Assembly: GCF_001550375.1 (NCBI RefSeq)
Contig: NZ_LRTR01000115.1
Coordinates: forward strand, 1-44,539
DNA: 44,539 bases
Direction: 5' to 3'
Source of the DNA: Streptomyces europaeiscabiei
Lineage (GTDB): Bacteria; Actinomycetota; Actinomycetes; Streptomycetales; Streptomycetaceae
The notes beneath the pieces were generated by a model, which saw only the letters and a program-made list of their open reading frames with translations, ran no database searches and was not told the DNA's origin. Of this stretch, positions 8,807 through 16,945 are shown piece after piece (positions within the stretch are counted from its first letter, which is position 1; each line of letters opens with the position of its first letter). The position numbers and the translations under genes are program-made.

Positions 8807-9274
8807 GCGGTTCGCTCCTCGCTGAATTTCAGGTGGGGCCCATTTGGGTAAGGGGCCGGGCTCTGTAGCCGTTCCGAGGGTACCGAGGCCTGGTAGAGCC
8901 GTTGTCACGCCACCCTCGTCCGAAACTCAGAGTAGTCCAGAGTCGCATACGCGTTCGATCCCTCGATGGGGTGAAGTACATATCACGTTCCCTTCGGGGC
9001 ATGAACCATTTAGGCTCCGGGCACGTCCTCATGAACAACCGGCAACCCAGCCGGGAGGACCGTACAACCGAAAGAACAACCACCAGAACCACCGACAGAC
9101 AGCGCGAAGCCCGTACGACACGAAGACACGCACTACGGCTCATTCGCCGCCAACCGGCAGCAGACAGCCGGCCCGGAAAGATTTTTTCGAGTTAAAGCCG
9201 CGAGCGGGAACGTTTTCGGCCTGGTTGGATGTTGACCCTGGTACGACAGCTCGTCGAGCTAGAGAAGAGGCGAC
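8807..9274. other. divergent promoter region, parE / small zinc-ribbon gene
   Basis: No supported gene lies in these 468 bases. On the minus strand, GTTCGA/AGAGTA on the + strand reads as a TCGAAC -35 and TACTCT -10 separated by 18 bases (8929-8958), a plausible parE promoter. Toward the + gene there is a T-run (9182-9187), a TTGACC (9232-9237) and a short palindrome (9248-9260). Promoter assignments are by eye only. Confidence 0.45.
9248..9260 (+). promoter_or_regulatory. 13-bp palindrome before the zinc-ribbon gene
   Basis: AGCTCG-T-CGAGCT is a perfect inverted repeat 15 bases upstream of the GTG start and immediately before the AGAGAAGAGG ribosome-binding site. It could be an operator, or a 5'-UTR hairpin next to the ribosome-binding site. 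Confidence 0.35.
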
Positions 9275-9505
9275 GTGACTACTGTTCTGACCCCCGCGAC
9301 CCCGCTGACGGCCGCTGACCGATGCGACCGCTGCGGCGCCCAGGCCTACCTGCGCGTCGTCCTGCTGAGCGGTGGAGAGCTGCTGTTCTGCGCCCACCAC
9401 GGCCGCAAGTTCGAGCCGGAGCTCAAGAAGATCGCCGCGGAGATACAGGACGAGACGGAGCGGCTCACGGCCGCTCCCGCGACCGCGGAAGAGGACGAGC
9501 GCTGA
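9275..9505 (+). CDS. small zinc-ribbon-like protein (DUF7455-type)
   Basis: The 76-residue protein has CDRCGAQAYLRV near residue 17 and CAHHGRK near residue 39, a compact Cys/His pattern suggesting one zinc site. A charged helical C-terminus rich in Glu and Lys follows. GTG 9275 is preceded by AGAGAAGAGG, a good ribosome-binding site. It is conserved near hrdB in streptomycetes, as far as I recall, and no function is known. It lies between divergent parE and the convergent protease gene, so it is probably monocistronic. Confidence 0.85.
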   Translation: MTTVLTPATPLTAADRCDRCGAQAYLRVVLLSGGELLFCAHHGRKFEPELKKIAAEIQDETERLTAAPATAEEDER

Positions 9506-9550
9506 CGCTTCGCACCCACGACGAGCCGCCACCGGCTCGAGGCCGGTGAC

Positions 9551-9587
9551 CGGGCGGCCACTCCCGTACCCACGGGGTGGCCGCCCG
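9551..9587. terminator. bidirectional hairpin between zinc-ribbon gene and protease gene
   Basis: CGGGCGGCCAC pairs with GTGGCCGCCCG, extended inward by CCGT/ACGG with a small internal mismatch. It lies midway between two convergent stops (9505 and 9638), the expected place for a shared terminator. Confidence 0.7.
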
Positions 9588-9637
9588 CTCTCGTGCCTCA
9601 CACGTACACGTCCTCACGTGCGGTCGCGTACTGCGCC

Positions 9638-10453
9638 TCAGCGGCTCCCCTCGAGCACCCGGGCCATGTACGAGCCCCTGGTGTAGACGCCGGGGTTCCC
9701 GGCGAGCCCACAGCCGCTGCCCCACGACACGAGCCCGATCAGCTTCCCCTGGGCGACGAGCGGCCCTCCGCTGTCCCCCTGGCAGGCGTCCCGGCCGCCG
9801 TTCTGCTCCCCGGCGCACACCATGGAACCGGGCTGATATCTGCCCTCGGCGCTGCCCGGATAGGCCCTCTCGCAGACGTCGTCGGCCAGCACCTTCACCG
9901 GTGCGGCCCGCAGGCTCTGGGCATAGTCGCCGGCGGCGGTGGTGTCCCCCCAGCCGTAGACCGCAGCCTGCGTGTCCGGCGCGTACGCGGCGTCGTCGGC
10001 CCCCGCCAATGCGATGACGGAGCTCTCGGGCAGCGGTGAGACGAGAGTCACGACAGCGAAATCCCCGGTGTTCGTGTAGGGGTCGTACTCCGGGTTGACC
10101 CAGGCACCGCTCACCGCGATCTCCTGGCCCTCCGCCGACTGCAGCTCCGCGCGGCCCGCGATGATCCGCAGATCGGCGACCCGTTCCGGAGGATCTCCCA
10201 GCACGTCCTCGCTGAGGCAGTGCGCGGCCGTCAGAACGGTCGAGCGGCCGACCACGACACCGCCGCAGAACTGCCCTGCCCGCGTACCCCCGAACCGGTC
10301 ACGGCTGGACAGCGCCACCGTCCAGGGCGCCTGGGAGATCTCGACCGGATGACCGCCGATGACGACCTCGGCCGTCGCCGACGGCGGTGACGCCAGCGGT
10401 ATGACGGCCGTGGCGGCCGCGACGGCCAGCAGTCGGGCGAACGATCGACGCAT
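9638..10453 (-). CDS. secreted trypsin-like serine protease (S1 family)
   Basis: The 271-residue protein has an N-terminal signal peptide (MRRSFARLL, a hydrophobic core, cleavage near ATA-E29). The catalytic domain has H78 in LTAAHC, D131 in DFAVVTL and S228 in GDSGGPL. D222, six residues before the Ser, predicts trypsin-like Arg/Lys specificity. Six Cys could form three disulfides. The VIGG motif that becomes the mature N-terminus sits only about two residues after the predicted signal cleavage, so there is almost no propeptide. ATG 10453 is chosen over GTG 10459 because GAGGAG lies five bases upstream. Its substrate is unknown. The gene is separated from hrdB by a hairpin and is probably transcribed alone. 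Confidence 0.92.
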   Translation of the reverse strand: MRRSFARLLAVAAATAVIPLASPPSATAEVVIGGHPVEISQAPWTVALSSRDRFGGTRAGQFCGGVVVGRSTVLTAAHCLSEDVLGDPPERVADLRIIAGRAELQSAEGQEIAVSGAWVNPEYDPYTNTGDFAVVTLVSPLPESSVIALAGADDAAYAPDTQAAVYGWGDTTAAGDYAQSLRAAPVKVLADDVCERAYPGSAEGRYQPGSMVCAGEQNGGRDACQGDSGGPLVAQGKLIGLVSWGSGCGLAGNPGVYTRGSYMARVLEGSR

Positions 10454-10537
10454 GCGCACTCCTCACTCCGGGACATGGATGGCACACCCAGAGTGATTCA
10501 CCGGATCGGCATCCGCATGCCGCACACACGCCGAAGA

Positions 10538-10561
10538 CCCGGCTCCTTCGAGGAAACCGGG
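10538..10561 (-). terminator. hrdB terminator hairpin
   Basis: CCCGG/CCGGG and TCCT/AGGA pair around a TCG loop, with small bulges, starting 37 bases after the hrdB stop and before the protease start. It fits a factor-independent terminator without a clear U-tract. Confidence 0.55.
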
Positions 10562-10598
10562 CCTTCAGGACCGACCGGGCCGGCGGATGCCGTGCCGT

Positions 10599-12143
10599 CT
10601 AGTCGAGGTAGTCGCGCAGCACCTGCGAACGGGACGGGTGGCGCAGCTTCGACATCGTCTTGGACTCGATCTGGCGGATGCGCTCACGCGTGACGCCGTA
10701 CACCTTGCCGATCTCGTCGAGGGTCTTCGGCTGCCCGTCGGTGAGACCGAAGCGCATGGAGACGACGCCCGCCTCACGCTCGGAGAGCGTGTCGAGCACC
10801 GAGTGCAGCTGCTCCTGCAGGAGCGTGAAGCTGACCGCGTCGGCCGGGACGACGGCCTCGGAGTCCTCGATGAGGTCACCGAACTCGCTGTCGCCGTCCT
10901 CGCCCAGCGGGGTGTGCAGCGAGATGGGCTCGCGGCCGTACTTCTGGACCTCGATGACCTTCTCGGGGGTCATGTCGAGTTCCTTGGCCAGCTCCTCCGG
11001 GGTGGGCTCGCGGCCCAGGTCCTGGAGCATCTGGCGCTGGACACGCGCGAGCTTGTTGATGACCTCGACCATGTGCACCGGGATACGGATGGTGCGGGCC
11101 TGGTCGGCCATGGCGCGGGTGATCGCCTGACGGATCCACCAGGTGGCGTACGTGGAGAACTTGTAGCCCTTGGTGTAGTCGAACTTCTCGACCGCGCGGA
11201 TCAGACCGAGGTTGCCCTCCTGGATGAGGTCCAGGAAGAGCATGCCGCGGCCGGTGTAGCGCTTGGCCAGGGAGACCACCAGACGGAGGTTGGCCTCCAG
11301 GAGGTGGTTCTTGGCGCGGCGGCCGTCCTCGGCGATGATCTCCAGCTCGCGCTTGAGCTTGGGGGCGAGCTTGTCGGCGTTGGCCAGCTTGTCCTCGGCG
11401 AACAGACCGGCCTCGATGCGCTTGGCGAGCTCGACCTCCTGCTCGGCGTTGAGCAGCGGGACCTTGCCGATCTGCTTGAGGTAGTCCTTGACCGGGTCGG
11501 CGGTGGCACCGGCCACGGCGACCTGCTGGGCGGGCGCGTCGTCCTCGTCGTCGTCGGAGAGGACGAAGCCCTTGTTCTCGGCCCCCTCCTCCTCCTCTTC
11601 GCCGGGCTTGCCGCCGGGGGTCTCCTCGATGGCGTCTTCGTCGACGGGCTCGCCGTCGTCCTTCTTGGAGGTGGTCTTCTTGGCCGCCGTCTTCTTGGCC
11701 GCGAGGGTCTTCTTGGCGGGGGCCGCCTTCTTGGCGACCGCCTTCTTCGCGGCGGCCTTCCTGGCGGGTGTGGCGTCCTCGGCGGAGGCGTCGGCGGGCA
11801 CCGCGGGAGCGGCTGTGGCGGTGGCCTTCTTGGTGGTCACCGTCTTCGCCGCGACCGTCTTGGTGGCGGTGCGCTTGGCCGGGCTCTTCGCTGCGACGCT
11901 CTTTCGGGTGCGCTTGGGTTCCGCGGCACTGACCATCAGCGTCACACCCTCTTCCTCGAGGATCTGGTTGAGGCTGCGCAGTACGTTCTTCCACTGAGTG
12001 GCCGGAATCTGGTCAGCTTCGAAGGCCCGACGCACATCGTCGCCGGCGATCTGCCCCTCAGCCTTTCCCCGCTCAATCAGCGCCATGACAGAGACGGACT
12101 CGGCGATCTCCGGCGGGAGCGTACGGGATGTGCTGGCCGACAC
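10599..12143 (-). CDS. hrdB: principal RNA polymerase sigma factor HrdB
   Basis: The protein has 514 residues, close to S. coelicolor HrdB (511). An N-terminal region (about 1-75) is followed by a Lys/Ala-rich low-complexity stretch (about 75-165) and an acidic run. Region 1.2 begins at [16 protein letters not shown]. Region 2 contains [19 protein letters not shown], which recognises the -10 and melts DNA. Region 3 follows, then region 4.2 with a helix-turn-helix ending [20 protein letters not shown]. It directs core polymerase to housekeeping promoters. GTG 12143 ([16 protein letters not shown]) is chosen over the longer frame because it matches known HrdB N-termini and GAGAGG lies six bases upstream. 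A SigR-like promoter motif and a DnaA-box-like palindrome lie upstream. Confidence 0.97.
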   Translation of the reverse strand: MSASTSRTLPPEIAESVSVMALIERGKAEGQIAGDDVRRAFEADQIPATQWKNVLRSLNQILEEEGVTLMVSAAEPKRTRKSVAAKSPAKRTATKTVAAKTVTTKKATATAAPAVPADASAEDATPARKAAAKKAVAKKAAPAKKTLAAKKTAAKKTTSKKDDGEPVDEDAIEETPGGKPGEEEEEGAENKGFVLSDDDEDDAPAQQVAVAGATADPVKDYLKQIGKVPLLNAEQEVELAKRIEAGLFAEDKLANADKLAPKLKRELEIIAEDGRRAKNHLLEANLRLVVSLAKRYTGRGMLFLDLIQEGNLGLIRAVEKFDYTKGYKFSTYATWWIRQAITRAMADQARTIRIPVHMVEVINKLARVQRQMLQDLGREPTPEELAKELDMTPEKVIEVQKYGREPISLHTPLGEDGDSEFGDLIEDSEAVVPADAVSFTLLQEQLHSVLDTLSEREAGVVSMRFGLTDGQPKTLDEIGKVYGVTRERIRQIESKTMSKLRHPSRSQVLRDYLD

Positions 12144-12183
12144 GAACAACCTCTCGGAACGTTGGAAAACGGCTTCCGGCCCC

Positions 12184-12198
12184 GTCCACTGTGGACAG
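12184..12198 (-). promoter_or_regulatory. palindrome with DnaA-box-like sequence upstream of hrdB
   Basis: GTCCAC-T-GTGGAC is a perfect palindrome. On the hrdB strand it reads CTGTCCACAGTGGAC, which contains CTGTCCACA, an 8/9 match to the Streptomyces DnaA box TTGTCCACA. It lies about 40 bases before the hrdB start, within the leader. Confidence 0.4.
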
Positions 12199-12257
12199 GA
12201 GCCGACCACCGGCTTGGGAGTGGGCCGACGGTGCGGGCGGGTGCCGGGAAGATGCAC

Positions 12258-12284
12258 AGCGCCGTGAACGGCGTCCGTATTCCC
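12258..12284 (-). promoter_or_regulatory. candidate SigR-like promoter of hrdB
   Basis: On the hrdB strand GGGAAT (12279-12284) is followed after 18 bases by GCTG. The SigR consensus is GGAAT-N18-GTT, so the -35 is good and the -10 has one mismatch. SigR control of a second hrdB promoter has been described in S. coelicolor, as I recall. Confidence 0.4.
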
Positions 12285-12641
12285 TCCGCGGCTGTCACCT
12301 CTTAGGTCATCGCGCTGCTCCCGCGAGCGTTACGCCCAATCTGCGTGGCCCGAGTCACACCCCGTAAGCGTTCAAAAGCGGTCAGATACTGCCAGAGGCA
12401 ATCGACCAAGGCCACAACCGGTTCTGCTTGGACAGGTACCCGAACGATTCCCGAACGAACTCCTCAATGCGGATCACCGCCCTCACCGAGATCCTGCACC
12501 CTCCGCGAGGTCGCGCGTCGCACGGGGACTCGCAGCCCGCGAGGGCCGCAGACCCCGACGGGACGAGTCCTCCCGGCGAGTCGGGCCCACCCCCTTCGAG
12601 ACGGCCGCCCCGCGCGTCCCGGACGGCGCCCGCGGTCCGCA

Positions 12642-12694
12642 GTGCCGCCGGGCCTCACCGAATCCCGGGAGGATTCGCTGAGGCCCGGCGGCAC
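12642..12694 (-). terminator. strong hairpin downstream of whiH
   Basis: GTGCCGCCGGGCCTCA pairs with TGAGGCCCGGCGGCAC, followed by CGAATCC/GGATTCG after one mismatch: 23 paired bases around a five-base loop. It begins about 75 bases after the whiH stop, in the expected place for its terminator. Confidence 0.75.
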
Positions 12695-12769
12695 GGGTCC
12701 GCCGGTCGAGCGATGCCACGAAAGGGTCTGCACCCCGGCCGTGGCCCCCTCGTCCCGCTCTCGGCGCCC

Positions 12770-13657
12770 TCAGTGTTCGCGCGGCGCCGGCACCACACGC
12801 TCCACCTCGGGGTGGACGGTCAGCAGTTGACGCATGGCTGCTTCGGCCGCCCCGCCGTCGCCCGTGGCGAGAGCGTCGACGATCCGGGCGTGGTGCGACA
12901 GGGACGACTCGGTCGGCCGGTCACACCCGGTGACCGGACCGCCGGAGACCTGCAGGGCCGAGGAGACGATCCCCGAGAGGTGCTCCAGCATGCGGTTGCC
13001 CGCGAGCTGGATGAGCAGCGAATGGAACTCGGCGTCCGCGCGCGAGAAGGTCAGCGGGTCGCCCTGCGCCATGGCGTGGCCCATGAGCTCGACCATGTCA
13101 CCGAGGCGCTGCTGAACGTCGTCGCGACCGTGCCCGGCGGCGAGGCGGGCGGCCAGCGGCTCCATCGTCCAGCGCAGTTCGCTGAGCTCGCGGCGCTGGT
13201 CGTCGCGCTGCGGACCGAAGGCCCGCCATTCGATGATGTCGGGGTCGAGCAGGTTCCAGTCGCTGACCGGCCGCACGCGCGTGCCGACGTTCGGCCGGGC
13301 GCTGACCAGGCCCTTGGCCTCCAGCACGCGCAGGGATTCACGGACGACGGTGCGGGAGACCTCGAACCGCTGGCCGATCTCCTCGGGTACGAGGGGGCGG
13401 TCCGCGCCCAGGTCGCCGGAGACGATCATCTGGCCCAGCTGTTGGACGAGTTGGCCGTGCAGCCCGCGTCCGCGACTCCCGGCGGCGCGGCGGCCCACGC
13501 GCCCCAGCTCGGGGTCCGCGCCGTCCCAGGAAGGGAGGCCCACGCGGTCGACGCTCGGGTGCCCGGCGTACGGGTAGCGGTCGAGTTCGCCCGGTCCTGC
13601 GAGGCCGGAGTCGGCGGAGCGGGCGGCGGTCATCATGGTGTGCGCAAGGGTACTCAC
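12770..13657 (-). CDS. whiH: sporulation regulator WhiH (GntR/FadR family)
   Basis: The 295-residue protein has a disordered N-terminus (1-60), then a GntR-type winged helix-turn-helix (about 65-130, PEEIGQRFEVSRTVVRESLRVLEAKGLVSARPNVGTRVRP). A FadR-type helical effector domain follows (about 150-285) with metal/ligand-type His and Asp residues (RADAEFHSLL, HHARIVDAL). Immediate position upstream of hrdB on the same strand and the closeness to remembered S. coelicolor WhiH identify it. WhiH acts in aerial hyphae during sporulation septation. GTG 13657 (VSTLAHTMMTAARS) follows AAAGGA; ATG codons a few residues later are alternatives. A WhiG-type -10 lies upstream. Its ligand is unknown. Confidence 0.88.
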   Translation of the reverse strand: MSTLAHTMMTAARSADSGLAGPGELDRYPYAGHPSVDRVGLPSWDGADPELGRVGRRAAGSRGRGLHGQLVQQLGQMIVSGDLGADRPLVPEEIGQRFEVSRTVVRESLRVLEAKGLVSARPNVGTRVRPVSDWNLLDPDIIEWRAFGPQRDDQRRELSELRWTMEPLAARLAAGHGRDDVQQRLGDMVELMGHAMAQGDPLTFSRADAEFHSLLIQLAGNRMLEHLSGIVSSALQVSGGPVTGCDRPTESSLSHHARIVDALATGDGGAAEAAMRQLLTVHPEVERVVPAPREH

Positions 13658-13749
13658 GCATCCTTTGTCGGCTGCGTTTCCAACTCCCTTGAGGTCTTTG
13701 GTGAAAAGCACACGAAAGGGTGATCGCTCACCCCGTCGCAATTGACGCC

Positions 13750-13774
13750 TTATCGGAAAGAAATGGGCGTTCTA
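13750..13774 (-). promoter_or_regulatory. candidate sigma-WhiG promoter of whiH
   Basis: On the whiH strand TAGA (13771-13774) is followed after 13 bases by TCCGATAA (13750-13757). The WhiG consensus is about TAAA-N15-GCCGATAA. The -10 matches at 7 of 8 bases, but spacing to the TAGA is two short. The implied leader is about 85 bases. whiH is known to depend on WhiG in S. coelicolor. Confidence 0.55.
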
Positions 13775-13842
13775 CGAGGAGTTGCGCGCATTGCGCCAAC
13801 GCGAGAGTACGGACGGTGAGCACGAAAGGATGAGGACGATCA

Positions 13843-15981
13843 TCACCTGACCCGGCTGCGCAGGTTCGTGAGCACGTAGGCCCCCAGCAGCGCCGTCAGC
13901 GACAACAGCAGCGCCCCGCCCACGGGTTGGGAAACCGCTCGCGCCGCGGCCTCCAGATGGCGCTCCCCCCCGAAGGGCCACTGCATCAGCACGAGCTCAC
14001 GCAGCCGCATCGGAAACCCGACCGCACTTCGCACGGCCGACCCCTCCAGCACCTTCTGCACCAGCGGTACGACGAGGAGGGGTACGGCGACCACGGCGGC
14101 GAGCCCGGCGGACGTGGACCGGAAGACACCCGCCGCGAGCACTCCCGCCCAGGCACACCCCACGACGAGGCCGATCCAACTCGCGCCGAGCGGGAACCAG
14201 TCGGCGGGAACCGAAACGAGCTCCGGTCCATGGACGAGATAGAGCACTTCGAGGTCGCAGCCCACGGTGAGGACGGCCAGCAGCAGCGCGGTGGCGGCCG
14301 CGACGAGGAGTTTCGCGAGGAGCAGCCCCAGCCGACGGGGAACCGTGCCGCGGTACGCGGCCAGGGCGGGGTGACGGAACTCGTCGCCGAAGGCGATGGC
14401 CCCCAGCAGCCCCGCCCCGATGGCGGCGGGTGGCAGCGGCAGCTCCTGCGGCCACGCGGCCAGCAGCCGTGGCTGCGGGGTGTGCCCGATCCTGGCCAGG
14501 AGCACCGCCATGAGGGCGGAGGTGACGAGCACGGTCGCGACGGTGACGTACGCGGTGCCGACTCCGCCCGCCCGACGCAGTTCGTAGCGCAGCGGACGCA
14601 ACGGGCTCGGCGCCGAGCGCACGGCGATGGGCGGCGGGAGCGGCGGCAGCGGGCCCGCATCGGACGACCGGGAGGGGGGTGACGGTGCGGTGCGAGCCTC
14701 GGCAGCGAGGGCGGTGTGGGACTCGCAGGGGACACGAAGCCCGGGATCGGCGTGCGGTGCGAGGCGGTCACGAGATTCGACATCCGGGCGCGGCGCGAGG
14801 CGGTCACGAGGTCCGGGATCCGCATGCGGCCCGAAGTGATCACGAGATCCGGAATCTGCGTGCGGCGCGGAACGAGCATCAGGGCCGAGGTCGACGGGGG
14901 ACGTGGAGGTGACCTCCGGTGCGTCGTCAGCGGGTGTCCATGGTTCGGCCGCGGCGCCCTGAGGATCTCCGGCAGGCGCCTGAGGTCCTTCGGCGGGCGC
15001 CTGACCCCCCTCAGCCGGCCCCTGGGCCTCCTGAACCGAGCCGAGCGCGCTCTCGGCGGCCTCCAGGCCTCCTTCGGCTGCCGACGGCGGCCGCGGCGAC
15101 GGTAGGGTGCCCGTATCCCCGATCTCGTCCGCGAGTTGGTGGACGAGGATGCCGTGCCGGAAAACCGTCTCGCCGATCTCGGCGCACGTACTGCCGTACA
15201 CCGACAGCCGGTTGCCGCCCTCCCGCACGATCTCCACGGAACGCCGCGCGGTCCGGGCCTCCTTCATGAGGAGCGCTTCGAGCCTGGCGGCGTGCGGAGT
15301 GCGGACGGCGACCCTGGGCCGGAGCCGGGTGCGGGAGAAGTCGGCGACCTCCTGATCGGCGACGAGTCTCCCCTTTTCGAGGGTGAGGACCCGGTCGGCG
15401 GTCCGCGCGGCCTCCTTGGGGTCGCCGGTGGTGAACAGGACCGTGCCGCCCTGATCGGCATGGGCCCGCATGATCCCGTGGAGCCATCGGCCTTCGCGGA
15501 CGGCCAGCCCGCGGGCGGGGTCGTCCAGCACGAGGGTGTGCGGGTCGGACAGCAGGGCGCAGGCCAGGCCGAGGCGGCGGTCCATGCCACGTGACAGCGT
15601 GTTCAGCCGCGCCTCGCGCAGGCTGACCAGGCCCACGACCTCCAGGACCTCGTCGGCACGCCGAGCCGGCAGCCCCGCGGCCGCGCACAGCATGCGCAGA
15701 TGACCTCGGACCGTGCGGGCAGGGTGACCGGGCACGTCGCCGAGGAGTACGCCCACTTCGCGCGCGGGGTGGGCGATGCGGTGCAGGGGGCGGCCTCTGA
15801 AGTAGGCCACCCCACGGCCTTGTTGGAGTTCGAGAGTGAGTTTCAGCGCTGTCGACTTGCCCGCGCCGGGAGCCCCCAGGAGTGCGGTGACGCGGCCGGA
15901 GTGCGCCTCGAAGGACACATCGTCGACGGCAGGCGGAGACTCCTTGCGGGGATTGCTGGTCAATCCGATGGCCTGGATCAC
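13843..15981 (-). CDS. fused ABC transporter (ATP-binding domain plus permease)
   Basis: The protein has 712 residues. Residues 1-290 form an ABC ATPase with Walker A GAPGAGKST (about 36-44), signature LSRGM (about 129) and Walker B LVLDD (about 150). Residues 300-450 are a Pro/Ala-rich linker with three 12-residue tandem repeats. Residues 460-712 contain about six transmembrane helices like ABC-2 permeases. The ATPase is atypical: the Walker B Glu is Asp, the D-loop reads GLA instead of GLD, and the switch His is absent (FTTGDPKE). It may hydrolyse ATP slowly or act non-catalytically. GTG 15981 is preferred; the frame begins at TTG 15990 and no Shine-Dalgarno is seen. It lies upstream of whiH on the same strand, with a promoter between them. 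Substrate unknown. Confidence 0.78.
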   Translation of the reverse strand: MIQAIGLTSNPRKESPPAVDDVSFEAHSGRVTALLGAPGAGKSTALKLTLELQQGRGVAYFRGRPLHRIAHPAREVGVLLGDVPGHPARTVRGHLRMLCAAAGLPARRADEVLEVVGLVSLREARLNTLSRGMDRRLGLACALLSDPHTLVLDDPARGLAVREGRWLHGIMRAHADQGGTVLFTTGDPKEAARTADRVLTLEKGRLVADQEVADFSRTRLRPRVAVRTPHAARLEALLMKEARTARRSVEIVREGGNRLSVYGSTCAEIGETVFRHGILVHQLADEIGDTGTLPSPRPPSAAEGGLEAAESALGSVQEAQGPAEGGQAPAEGPQAPAGDPQGAAAEPWTPADDAPEVTSTSPVDLGPDARSAPHADSGSRDHFGPHADPGPRDRLAPRPDVESRDRLAPHADPGLRVPCESHTALAAEARTAPSPPSRSSDAGPLPPLPPPIAVRSAPSPLRPLRYELRRAGGVGTAYVTVATVLVTSALMAVLLARIGHTPQPRLLAAWPQELPLPPAAIGAGLLGAIAFGDEFRHPALAAYRGTVPRRLGLLLAKLLVAAATALLLAVLTVGCDLEVLYLVHGPELVSVPADWFPLGASWIGLVVGCAWAGVLAAGVFRSTSAGLAAVVAVPLLVVPLVQKVLEGSAVRSAVGFPMRLRELVLMQWPFGGERHLEAAARAVSQPVGGALLLSLTALLGAYVLTNLRSRVR
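14750..14871 (-). repeat. 36-bp tandem minisatellite in the ABC transporter linker
   Basis: Three units of exactly 36 bases (14750-14785, 14786-14821, 14822-14857) plus a 14-base partial encode 12-residue repeats of the form (S/P)RDRLAPHADPG. They keep the reading frame and lie in the linker between ATPase and permease domains. Confidence 0.8.
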
Positions 15982-16176
15982 CCAAAGCAAGATAGCGCTA
16001 TATGTCCGTTTTTTCGGGCACCTTGCGGCTCACTTCGCAGGCGGGCCTCACAGGCGTCCGGCCGGCCGCACACCGATTGCGGACCGAGCCTCGGGCGTGT
16101 GTCCCCGGCAGCCCTCTCCGGGGCCGGCACGGCCGAGGCCGCCGTACACGGCGACGAGGGCTTCGGCTACGCCTTG

Positions 16177-16935
16177 TCAGACCTCGGGGCGCAGCATCGG
16201 TGGGTTGAGAAGGGTGGCGCCGCCGGCGCGGAAGAGCTGGGCGGGGCGGCCGCCCTGGCGCGTGGTGGTACCGCCGGTGGGCACCAGGAAGCCTGGCGTA
16301 CCTGTCACCTTGCGATGGAAGTTGCGTGGATCCAGCGCCACCCCCCACACCGCCTCGTAGACGCGTCGCAGCTCACCGACCGTGAACTCGGACGGGCAGA
16401 AGGCCGTGGCCAGCGAGGAGTACTCGATCTTGGAACGGGCACGCTCCACCCCGTCCGCGAGGATCTGCGCGTGGTCGAAGGCCAACGGCGCAACCGGTTC
16501 GCCGTCACGCCCGTAGCCGCCCTGTTCCAACAACTCCTCGACAGGCGCCCAGCGTGCGCTGTTGGCGTCGCCGCCCGGCCGAGGTGCCGGCAGATCCGGG
16601 GCGAGGGCGAGGTGGGCGACGCTGACGACCCTCATCCGCGGGTCGCGCTTCGGGTCGCCGTAGGTGGCCAACTGCTCCAGGTGCGCGCCGTTGTCCTGAG
16701 CGGGTTCGGACGGTTCGTGTGCGGTCAGGCCGGTCTCCTCGGCCAGCTCCCGGGCCGCGGCCTGCGACAGGTCCTCGTCCGGCCGCACGAAGCCACCGGG
16801 CAGTGCCCACCGCCCCTGGAACGGCTGTTCGCCCCGCCGTACCGTCAGCGCGCAGAGCGCGTGACGGCGGACGGTCAGCACGACCAGGTCCACGGTGACA
16901 GCGAAGGGCGGGTAGTCCGACGGGTCGTAGGGCAT
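16177..16935 (-). CDS. Nudix-domain transcriptional regulator, NrtR-like
   Basis: The 252-residue protein has an N-terminal Nudix domain with an intact box (residues 48-70, pattern G-x5-E-x7-RE-x2-EE-x-G) and LPGGF before it. A C-terminal winged-helix region (about 165-235, SSLATAFCPSEFTVGELRRVYEAVWG, LDPRNFHRKV) is characteristic of NrtR regulators. Known NrtR proteins repress NAD metabolism genes and respond to ADP-ribose; related members control sugar genes. Here the catalytic box is complete, so hydrolysis of an ADP-ribose-like compound is possible. ATG 16935 is chosen although the frame extends upstream, because MPYDPSDYPPFAVTVDLVV is the usual family start. An imperfect palindrome just upstream could be its own operator. 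The next gene upstream is a debranching-like enzyme on the same strand. Confidence 0.85.
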   Translation of the reverse strand: MPYDPSDYPPFAVTVDLVVLTVRRHALCALTVRRGEQPFQGRWALPGGFVRPDEDLSQAAARELAEETGLTAHEPSEPAQDNGAHLEQLATYGDPKRDPRMRVVSVAHLALAPDLPAPRPGGDANSARWAPVEELLEQGGYGRDGEPVAPLAFDHAQILADGVERARSKIEYSSLATAFCPSEFTVGELRRVYEAVWGVALDPRNFHRKVTGTPGFLVPTGGTTTRQGGRPAQLFRAGGATLLNPPMLRPEV

Positions 16936-16945
16936 GCGGCGATCA

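Larger units (their letters stand above)
12144..12769. other. hrdB promoter region and whiH 3' region
   Basis: These 626 bases hold no supported gene. The hrdB-proximal half contains the palindrome at 12184-12198 and a SigR-like motif at 12258-12284. The whiH-proximal half contains the strong hairpin at 12642-12694. Open frames here have rare codons and no family resemblance. Confidence 0.6.

Noticed and set aside
6470..8851. Long + strand open frame opposite parE
   Set aside because: ParE motifs on the minus strand are complete; the + product has no domain resemblance.
10587..12305. Long + strand open frame opposite hrdB
   Set aside because: HrdB is unmistakable on the minus strand; the Gly/Leu repeats on the + strand mirror the Lys/Ala-rich region.
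14750..14871. CRISPR-like array
   Set aside because: Units are contiguous 36-bp coding repeats with no spacers.
15992..16001. ATAGCGCTAT palindrome upstream of the ABC transporter gene
   Set aside because: Perfect but only 10 bp; a TATCTT nearby could be a -10 but no -35 fits, so no promoter or operator is claimed.
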